DNA of 64,000 nt from Bacillota bacterium (lineage in GTDB: Bacteria; Bacillota; Clostridia; Lachnospirales; Anaerotignaceae): NCBI GenBank assembly GCA_019422105.1, contig JAHZDZ010000003.1, forward strand, positions 226,330-290,329. The letters run 5' to 3'. Shown here piece after piece: positions 42,160 to 50,400 of the stretch. Both the position numbers and the translations under genes were made by a program. Below the pieces are notes generated by a model that worked only from the letters and a program-made list of their open reading frames with translations, was not told where the DNA came from and made no database searches. Numbering within the stretch: the first letter of the stretch is position 1; each line of letters opens with the position of its first letter.

Positions 42160-42545
42160 TATAGAAAAGCCGAATTATGGGCCGTTTCTGTATTTTATAA
42201 TACTGGTTAAGATAAGGAAGATGGACACCGCTGTCTGTATCGTTGTTACGAGGCTGAAGGTATAAATTATTTGAAAATACAGCGGCCGGGGAGATTTGAC
42301 TTATACTGAATGTAATGGCTTTTCAGGCAGACACCAAGGGCGGCTTATAAAAATGAGAATGATATTCCAATTAAAAAAATGAGGTAAAATCAAAAGAAGC
42401 CGTCGGGGATACGAAGTCTGCAAGAGATCCCTGACGGCTTTTTTAACTTTTTATGCAATTATTCCAGTGTGCGTGAAAATGCCTTGTCTCTGTTTTTTTG
42501 CGGTTATCCGGCAGACGCAGAGCATTTTCTATTGAAATCCCAGCT
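42160..42545. other. Intergenic between convergent operons
   Basis: No gene seen; holds the terminator at 42397-42445 and AT-rich sequence. Confidence 0.5.
42397..42445. terminator. Rho-independent terminator between convergent genes
   Basis: A 14-bp stem with one G-U pair (42397-42410 with 42427-42440), 16-base loop, followed by T's; A's on the other side allow use by the minus-strand permease transcript. Confidence 0.75.
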
Positions 42546-44348
42546 TTATAGTGCATTTATCGTTTCTGTTACAGAGGTATTTCGAATTCGTTTTGCTGGA
42601 GCATAAACTGCGGCGGTTACCGAAGCCAAAACAAATAAAAGTATTTCAATGAGACGAGCGGTGGGCACACACCAAACGGCATAGCTGAAATGAGATGCAA
42701 TCAGAAGGTCATAAATCAGTTTACTGATAAAAATACCGACTGTACAGCCAATGATGCAGCCGAAGGCGGCATAGGTAAAGGCTTCTGCTACAATCATTTT
42801 TGTAATTTGGCCCCCGTCCATTCCAACTGCCCGCATTGCTCCATACTCCTTTATTCTTGCAGATACGCTCATAGAAATGCTGTTAATGATATTTAATGCG
42901 GTAACCAATGCGATAATCGTTAAAAAACCATATACGCACAATATAAAAGCTGTATATGTGCCGTCCGTGCGCTGTTCACGTTTATCGCGAAGCGTACAGC
43001 TGTCATTTAAAAGGCTCTTGATTGCGGCTATTTCCGCATCTGTTATATTGTTCTTTGTCTGCACCATCAGGAGGGCATATTCAGTTATACCGGTAAGGCG
43101 GATAAAAGTATCATTGGATGTGATAAGTGTAATTTTGCCGTTTGTGAGACCGTTATTACTGAAAGGGTCATATTTTAACAAGCCGGCTATCTCCATCTCT
43201 TCATTACCTGCCCGTATCTTATCGCCAATCTCTAAAGAACTGTCCTTGTCCCAGGTCGCAAGCACATAGCTGCTGTCGCCATACACCTTTGAAATGTCGC
43301 TGCCTTTTTTCAGAACATTGTCCTTTAAAAGACTGTCCAATTCAAATTTATCATAAGAAATAATATCTATTGTACTTGTATTTCTGTCTAATTCTGCGGG
43401 GACGTTTAGATAGCTTCTGCGTCCAAAAACGCGCTTTACCCCCTCCATGCCGCTGGTGGTATGAAGCAGCTCGCTGTCTATGGAATTTGTACCATGGCTG
43501 CTTGTAATATCAATATCGGAAGTGCTTGACGACTGCGGCATCAGATAACCGACAAAATCCACCATCGTCAGAAAACTTAAAAATAGAATAATACTAAGGG
43601 CAAAGGAGCCTGTCATGAGCATGAGATTTTTCTTTGCGGAAACTGCATGATGAATGCCAAGGGCCGTTTCAATTTTGAAAAAGCGTGTAGTGACCGGATG
43701 CCGCATATTACCGTCGGTTTCCGAATTTCCGGAAACCGCTGTTACAGGGGATACCTTTGCCGCCCGTTTTGCAGGAGAGCCCGCCGCAAGCAGAACTGTG
43801 ACAATTCCAACAACAATTCCGCTGAGAATACCGATGGCGCTGATACCAAAAAGGGGAATGTCCGAAAATTCTTCTCCGACAGTGAAGCGTAAAGCGGCGC
43901 ACAGGCCCCAGGTAGCTGTAATTCCGAGCACAATGCCTGTGGGAATGGCAGTTTTACACCAGTTTAGTGCCTCCAGCCTGACAAAACGTATAATTTGTGT
44001 TTTACTCATTCCGATACAGCGCATCATCCCGAAAAATCTTGTCCGCTGGGCAACATTGCTGTTTATACTGCTTGAAATCATTAATACACCTGCTGCCAAT
44101 ATCAATACGAATAGTATACCGGCCGTCAGAAATAGTGTCTGGGCCATTGGGCTGGTTATAAGGTCTTCGGGGGAAAAGCCGCTGTGCTTGTTTAATAATC
44201 TGGCCTGCTCCATTTTGACGCCCATATCGGCCATACTGAAAACGGCCGTTACCAAGAATACGGCAAATATAATACACAGATGTGTCATGCGGTTATGCCG
44301 CTTATTAACCTTTGCGGAAACAGGGATTAGGTCAAGATAGCTTTTCAT
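42546..44348 (-). CDS. FtsX-like ABC transporter permease
   Basis: A 600-aa membrane protein with two FtsX-type halves: helices near residues 24-42, 71-95 and 170-205, then 240-270, and the final three from about 450 on (GFLTIIALVTALNIINS, FTYAAFGCIIGCTVGIF, ILLFVLASVTAAVY). Motifs NVAQRTRFFGMMRCIGMSKTQI and KEYGAMRAVGMDGGQI are the coupling helices facing the ATPase. The first extracellular region is very short (about 30 residues), while the second is about 150 residues. It pairs with the ATPase at 44345-45028 (4-base ATGA overlap). Such pairs beside a two-component system usually act in lipoprotein/peptide handling or antimicrobial-peptide resistance. Confidence 0.9.
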   Translation of the reverse strand: MKSYLDLIPVSAKVNKRHNRMTHLCIIFAVFLVTAVFSMADMGVKMEQARLLNKHSGFSPEDLITSPMAQTLFLTAGILFVLILAAGVLMISSSINSNVAQRTRFFGMMRCIGMSKTQIIRFVRLEALNWCKTAIPTGIVLGITATWGLCAALRFTVGEEFSDIPLFGISAIGILSGIVVGIVTVLLAAGSPAKRAAKVSPVTAVSGNSETDGNMRHPVTTRFFKIETALGIHHAVSAKKNLMLMTGSFALSIILFLSFLTMVDFVGYLMPQSSSTSDIDITSSHGTNSIDSELLHTTSGMEGVKRVFGRRSYLNVPAELDRNTSTIDIISYDKFELDSLLKDNVLKKGSDISKVYGDSSYVLATWDKDSSLEIGDKIRAGNEEMEIAGLLKYDPFSNNGLTNGKITLITSNDTFIRLTGITEYALLMVQTKNNITDAEIAAIKSLLNDSCTLRDKREQRTDGTYTAFILCVYGFLTIIALVTALNIINSISMSVSARIKEYGAMRAVGMDGGQITKMIVAEAFTYAAFGCIIGCTVGIFISKLIYDLLIASHFSYAVWCVPTARLIEILLFVLASVTAAVYAPAKRIRNTSVTETINAL

Positions 44349-45028
44349 TCACCGCACCTCCCAAAGTCGGTCAATATACCGTCCGATACTTGCAGTATAC
44401 GGTCTGCGGCCTGTGCAATGCTTCGGCTGTGGGTAATCATCAAAATTGTCTGCTCATATTTTTTTGATGTCTCTTTCAGCAAGGAGATTACTTCACCGGA
44501 ATTTTGCGTATCAAGGTTTCCGGTGGGTTCATCGGCGAGAACAAGTGACGGGCGTGTGAACAAAGCCCGTCCGATTGCCACGCGCTGCTGCTGTCCCCCG
44601 GACAACTGACTGGGCAAATGGTGGCGGCGTTCTTTCAAATTCAGGACGGCAAGCAATTCTTCCAAATATTTTTTGTCCGGTTTTTGATAATCAAGCAGCA
44701 CGGGAAATATGATATTCTGCTCGACAGTCAGTTCCGGAATAAGATTAAAGCTCTGAAAAATAAAGCCGATGTTTCTGCGGCGAAAGATTGTCATTTTATC
44801 GTCCTTCATTGCAAAAATATCTTTGCCGCCTATGAATATTCTGCCGGAAGTAGGCGTATCAAGTGCACCTATCATATTCAGAAGCGTACTCTTGCCGGAG
44901 CCGGACTCCCCGACAACAGCGACAAATTCCCCTTTGGGAACGGTAAAACTGGCATTTTTTAATGCATGTACGGCGGCCTCGCCGGCACCATAGGTTTTAG
45001 AAACTGATTTCACTTCCAATAAATCCAT
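44345..45028 (-). CDS. ABC transporter ATP-binding protein (LolD/MacB type)
   Basis: A 227-aa ATPase: Walker A GESGSGKST, Q-loop FIFQSFNL, signature LSGGQQQR, Walker B LVLADEPTGNLD, and the H-loop in MITHSRS. The sequence around LLNMIGALDTPTSG is typical of ATPases serving FtsX-like permeases. GAGGTG precedes the ATG. The gene overlaps the permease start by four bases and lies 72 bases after the histidine kinase gene, in one minus-strand operon. Confidence 0.95.
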   Translation of the reverse strand: MDLLEVKSVSKTYGAGEAAVHALKNASFTVPKGEFVAVVGESGSGKSTLLNMIGALDTPTSGRIFIGGKDIFAMKDDKMTIFRRRNIGFIFQSFNLIPELTVEQNIIFPVLLDYQKPDKKYLEELLAVLNLKERRHHLPSQLSGGQQQRVAIGRALFTRPSLVLADEPTGNLDTQNSGEVISLLKETSKKYEQTILMITHSRSIAQAADRILQVSDGILTDFGRCGE

Positions 45029-45100
45029 ATATTAACACCTCTTTCTGTATAGATTATGGAAATGTTACCACGCCAATCCTACTGCCATATGACAGTACGC

Positions 45101-46138
45101 CTACAATTTTGTAGGAATTAAAAAATGAATGGTAAAGGTTGTGCCGGCCCCCAGCTCGCTGTCAACCGTAATTGTTCCGTCGTGAGCTTCAATAATTGCT
45201 TTTGCAAGCGGCAGACCAAGGCCGATTCCCTGTGTATCCTTGGAATAGCGGCTGCGATAAAACCGTTTGAAAATATGATATAAATCCTCTGGGTGGATTC
45301 CGCTTCCGCTGTCTTTCAGGATTAACTGAACGACGGAAGCGGATTGCTTCCATTCAATACGGACATAGTCGCCGCTTTTCGTATGATCAAGAGCGTTTTT
45401 TACAATATTGCTGACCGCTTCCATGAGCCAATTTCGGTCGCACAGTAACGTAACTTCATGATTGCCGGATAGATATAGCCCTTTTCCCTCTTGCTTGATA
45501 CGGTAAGAAAATTGTTCTTCTATACAGCCCAGGAGTTCCGACAAGTTTTCTAACCTTTTTTCCATTACAATTGTTCCGGCGTCAAGCTTTGTAATTTTCA
45601 AAAGATTCTGTACAAGATTTTCTATTCGGTCAAGCTCTCGCTCTGAGAGTGCCGTAAATTCCTTTATGGTTGGGAAAGTCCCGGCCTCCTCCTGTATAAT
45701 ACCGTTATAGATGTTCAGGGCGGCCAGAGGCGTTTTCAGCTGGTGGGAAATATCGGATATGGTATCCTTCAAAAACCTTTTTGCCTTTTTCTCGTTTTCG
45801 GCGTGAGCGTTTAAAATGGAAACCAGGGAATTTACTTCGTGAAACAGCCTGTACAGCTCGCCCTCATCATTGCATTCAATAGATGCAGTCCGGTTTCCGG
45901 AAATATATGCTGTTATCTGTGCTATGGCATTTTCCATCGTCTTATTTTGTTCCAGAAAGTACCTATAACAAACAGCCAGTATGGATATGCCCATCAACAG
46001 GGAGCACACAAAGATACAGGCGGCGGCATTTTCAAGTCTTAAGGCTAGAAAAGCGGCTGAAAGAAGGGTAAAGACCAATAAGATTAACTGGAGTGAGATG
46101 AAAAGTGTTTTTATTTTTCTGTTTGTTAGTATTTTCAT
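45101..46138 (-). CDS. Sensor histidine kinase
   Basis: A 345-aa membrane kinase. Two helices at about residues 10-32 and 36-58 are joined by an extremely short outer loop, so it is an intramembrane-type sensor. A coil region follows, then H-box DTISDISHQLKTPLAAL (phospho-His), N-box NIVKNALDH, G1 DSGSGI and G2 GIGLGLPLAKAI. It likely senses the state of the adjacent ABC transporter or cell envelope stress and phosphorylates the response regulator upstream. GGAGG lies 6 bases before the ATG at 46138; the adjacent ATG at 46141 overlaps the regulator stop and is an equal alternative. Confidence 0.92.
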   Translation of the reverse strand: MKILTNRKIKTLFISLQLILLVFTLLSAAFLALRLENAAACIFVCSLLMGISILAVCYRYFLEQNKTMENAIAQITAYISGNRTASIECNDEGELYRLFHEVNSLVSILNAHAENEKKAKRFLKDTISDISHQLKTPLAALNIYNGIIQEEAGTFPTIKEFTALSERELDRIENLVQNLLKITKLDAGTIVMEKRLENLSELLGCIEEQFSYRIKQEGKGLYLSGNHEVTLLCDRNWLMEAVSNIVKNALDHTKSGDYVRIEWKQSASVVQLILKDSGSGIHPEDLYHIFKRFYRSRYSKDTQGIGLGLPLAKAIIEAHDGTITVDSELGAGTTFTIHFLIPTKL

Positions 46139-46833
46139 CATACGCCTCCATCCATACTGCTCCATTTATATCCCATACGCCGTACTGTTACGATTTTTTG
46201 CGGTTTACCCGGATTATCTTCAATTTTTGTGCGCAGTCTGCGGATATAAACAGTAAGGGTACTGCCGTCTATATAGTTTTCATTGCAATCCCACAGCTTG
46301 CTTAATATCTTCTCCGGCGAAAGAATAATGCCGGGATTTTCCATAAACAGACGAAGCAGCTTATATTCGCCTACGGTCAAGGAAAGAGGCTCTCCATTTT
46401 TACAGACTTCGCCCTTCAAAAGATGGAGTTTTATACCATTAGAGCTTAATTCGGCGTCCGGCTGACTGAAATCGCCGCTTCTGCGGAGCAGAGCATTGAT
46501 TCTCGAGAGAAAAACCGCCAGCTTGAACGGCTTTGTCATATAATCGTCGCCGCCTATATCAAGCCCCATAATGATGTCTGTTTCCTCATCAGCCGCCGTA
46601 AGAAACATAACAGGTACTTTTGAAATTTGGCGTATCTTCCTGCAAAAATCAAAGCCGGAACCATCGGGAAGCGATACGTCCAAAATAACGAGATCATATT
46701 TTTTATTCGGCCATAATTTATCGGCTTCCAGTGTGGTACGGGCAACATCTATATCGTACCCCTGTTTCTTTACAGCAAAGGAAAGTCCGCTGATTAAACT
46801 CAAATCATCCTCCAGTAAAAAAAGTCGTTTCAT
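46138..46833 (-). CDS. OmpR-family response regulator
   Basis: A 231-aa regulator with an N-terminal receiver (LEDDLSLI acidic pocket, phospho-Asp in LVILDVSLPDGSG, Thr in FLTAADE, Lys in MTKPF) and a C-terminal winged helix (LTVGEYKLLRLFM, STLTVYIRRLRTKIED, VRRMGYKW). It is the first gene of the four-gene minus-strand operon, followed by its kinase with stop/start overlap. Its target is probably its own operon and perhaps the divergent surface-protein gene; this is inference. Confidence 0.95.
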   Translation of the reverse strand: MKRLFLLEDDLSLISGLSFAVKKQGYDIDVARTTLEADKLWPNKKYDLVILDVSLPDGSGFDFCRKIRQISKVPVMFLTAADEETDIIMGLDIGGDDYMTKPFKLAVFLSRINALLRRSGDFSQPDAELSSNGIKLHLLKGEVCKNGEPLSLTVGEYKLLRLFMENPGIILSPEKILSKLWDCNENYIDGSTLTVYIRRLRTKIEDNPGKPQKIVTVRRMGYKWSSMDGGV

Positions 46834-47227
46834 TTGTTGTCCCTTTCCTTCCCTTTTTTGTTTTTCTAATCAAGTATTAAAACGCCCGGTATGCGGTATT
46901 TTCCAAAAGCCCTATGATTTCCGCTGCCTGTGGTGCAGGCGGCCTGTTCCGTCATTCTGTCTGTTCTCCATGAGCTGTATTGGTATAATTATAGCTTCAT
47001 AACCGAATAGAATCAACGTGCACAGGAGTACAAACTAAATAAGGCGTAGATTTTGCTGTCAGCAGCGCTATGGCAGCAGGCACAAAAGGACAGCTGATTT
47101 TTGAACAGTATCTATGTGTGAGGGCATCTTTTATTTGTTATAGAGAAAACCAATTTATTGTGATGGGAAGGCTGAATTGGAAATCAATGGAAAGGTCGAA
47201 AAAAGTTGTAAGAATGCTGTCGAATAG
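46834..47227. other. Intergenic between divergent operons
   Basis: About 390 bases without a recognised gene, RNA or repeat. It must contain the promoter of the minus-strand two-component operon, but no clear -35/-10 pair was picked by eye. Confidence 0.4.
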
Positions 47228-47257
47228 TTGAAGTGACGCCAGAAAACATGCTATAAT
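47228..47257 (+). promoter_or_regulatory. Likely promoter of the giant surface-protein gene
   Basis: TTGAAG (47228-47233), an 18-bp spacer and a perfect TATAAT (47252-47257). It implies a leader of about 175 bases before the ATG at 47440, which is long enough for regulation; no known riboswitch motif was recognised in it. Confidence 0.5.
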
Positions 47258-47439
47258 CAAAATGGTATTATGATAAGGTACCAAGAAATAGGGCTTATCT
47301 TTCATTTCAGGGCGATATACAAAGAATCAATACGGGCAATTAAAAATAGTTGGGGGGACTGTTTGTGATTTACATCTGATTCAGGTGTGAAAACAGTAAT
47401 CGATGTTGTATTAAAAAACAATCAAGGTGGGGAGATTCT

Positions 47440-50400
47440 ATGTTTAAACGAAAAAGAGGCATTGCTTTTGTATTGATGCTGCCCTTTATGCTGTCCTCAG
47501 GAACAGCAGAAGCATTTGGAGAGGACAAATACCCTGAAAATATAGTATGTACGCATGTACATGACAAAAGCTGCGGGTACATGGAGGGTACGGATGAAAT
47601 ACCCTGCAATATGGGCTGTGCGGAAACTGATGAAAACGGCGTTTTGATTCATGATGCGGACTGCGCTTACAAAGAGGAGACCCAGGCCGTAGACTGCACA
47701 CACCAGCATGACAGTGACTGTCTGCCGCAGCCGGCAGACGGCGGGCAGGAAGAGGATGATAATAAATTTAAGGCGTGTGCTTTAACCGATGGCTGCACTC
47801 TGGAGGATGGGCACTTTGGGGAATGCAGTACAAAAAAGAAGGATGAAACGGTTGAGAAATGTCTGTGCAGTCCCGAGGCAGGAGAGGACGAATTACATAC
47901 CAATGAAGAATGTCCCTATTATGAGGGAGAAGCCTTAAAGGAACTGGAGCAGAAAAATACGCTGATTATGCCGGTGTCAGAGGGAGGCATAAATTTAACA
48001 GTTACCTCTTCCCCCGCGTCAGGAAGTGTTGTTGAATTTGCTTCTATCCAAAAGGCGCTGGACAGCCTTGGGGATGTCGGCGGTGATGTGACAATTACAG
48101 TGGAAAAAGCCGGCAGTGAAAAAGTAACAGTGCCATCGGACAAAGGAATAACATCTCTGACCATAACGTCTGCGCTGACAGATAAGGTATTTGATACTAT
48201 CTACGCCAACGGTGTTCCCTTTTCATTGAATGCCGCAGCATCGACTGTTTACGGCGGGGGCAATATGACAGATGTGGAAAGCGGAGGAACAAGCGTTACC
48301 ATAGAAAAAGATGCAGTAGTCAGCATTGTCTACGGCGGGGGCTACAATGGAAACGTGTCAGGAGATGTTTCCATTGAATTTCATGGGAAAACAAGCGGAA
48401 CGGGAGGTATTTACGGGGGAGGCTATGCCTTTGCCTATGGTGCTTATCCAAATGTAACAGCAAACGTCAGGGGCAATATCGACATTAATGTTTCTAAAGA
48501 AACCTCTGTAGGTTTTGTCTCGGGAGGTGGAAATGCCTATCTGGAAACTGCGGCAAACGGCGGTTTTGCAGAGGCAAATGTGACAGGGAAAGTTTCGGTA
48601 TTCGTAGACAGTGAGAATATAACCAGCAGCAACCCCTTTACAGGCGGCGGAAAGATTACCGCATTTCCTGCCGGCGGCAGAGTTACAGCAAATATAAAGG
48701 GTGATGTAGAAATCAACATAGGCGAAAACGCGAAAACTGACGGTTCCTCCTGGTATCTGTATGGAGGCGGCTATGCCAAGTTAAATTTTGCAGGAGATGA
48801 TGTGGAGGGCGAGGCAAATGTTGAGGGCAATATTACCATAAATGCGCTGAAAAATGCCTACGCGGGCGGCTACAGCCAGGAATCCACCTTTATGAGGTTT
48901 TACGGAGGAGGAGGCTGTGAAGGAAATAACAGCCCGGCGGGAACAGCTAACGTGACGGGAAACATTTATATAAACACAGTTCGCCGATGTATAGAGAGTA
49001 ACGGTGGTCTTTTCGGAGGCGGCTATGCCAAATTCGGAACGGCGAACGTCTATGGCAATACGACCGTTGAGGTTTCGCCTGCGCCGGGTCAGATAAACGA
49101 TTATGAAAGCGCCAAGGGCGTTATCGGCGGCGGAGAGGCAGCCTTTAACGGAACGGCCACAGTCAGCGGCAACACAAAGATTATTATTCACAGCGGCACG
49201 AAATTTGAAAGCGACGCCGAGGCCAGTATCACAGGCGGCGGCTGGGCCAGTGTTGGTAACGGCAACGCAAACGTGGGGGGGAATGTTACCATTGAGATAG
49301 ACGGGGGCGTCAGGCTTCTCAATAAGTTTATCGGCGGGGGCTATGTAAAAGGCTCTAACAGCACGGCGAACGTAGGCGGCACCATCACAACAAAGCTTGG
49401 GGACGGTTTCAATATTTTCGGTTATACGTCGTTTTACGGCGGCGGACTGGTCAACAAAAACGGAACAGGAATGAGCAGCGCCACAGCAGGTGCCGTATCC
49501 ACCACAATGGGCAATAACTGTACCCTGTGGGGCACATATGCCGGAGGCGGAGCAGTATTGGCAGAGGGCGGAGACGCCTCCGTGTCAGGCAGCGTTACCA
49601 CTGTAATCGGTGATAATTTTAATAACAACAGCGGGGGCATCTACGGCGGCGGCTGGGTATCAGCAAAGGATGGCAAGGCCACAAGCGGCAGTGTATCCAC
49701 AACTCTTGGCAATAAGTGTACGTTGAAAACGAAGCCGTTTACAGGCGGCGGTGTTGTGGAGGCAGAAGGCGGAGACGCGTCTGTAGCGGGAAGTATCAAG
49801 ACTGTGATAGGCGATGGCTATACAAATACAACCCACTGGTTTTACAGCGGCGGTATGATATGGAACGCCAACGGAGTTGCAAAGGCCGGCAGCATCTCTA
49901 CAACGATAGGGAAAAATTGCAATCTGACCGGACAGCAGTTTATTGGAGGCGGCGCTGTGGAGGCAAATGATAGTGATGCCTCTGTGACAGGCAGTATAAC
50001 AACCCAAATAGGGGAAGGCTTTCAATGTGGTTATTTTACAGCGGCCGGCAGGGCTGTAACGGGAAGCAATTCCAAGGCAACAGTGGGAAGCGTGAGCGCT
50101 CCGGCCAGTGTTTCTACTGAGTTTGCCGGTTCCGGCAGCGGCACCGCTTCCTTTTCAGGATTTTTGATTGGCGGAGGACGGACGTATATTGACGGATCGG
50201 ATGCAACCGTTTTCGGAGATACCAGTCTGACCTTTGACGGTGTGGTGACGGATAAAAACGCATATGCGGGAGGATATGCCGGAGCGGCGGCAGATGCGTC
50301 GGTAACAGGCACAGCGGCTATGACAGTGAAAAATATAACCTCTGCATTCAGTTCTGCCGTTTTTGGCGGCGGATACTCCGGCAGTGACAAAGGGATAGCG

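Noticed and set aside
47258..47439. c-di-GMP or other riboswitch in the leader of the giant surface-protein gene
   Set aside because: The leader is long, but no conserved riboswitch core could be recognised by eye.
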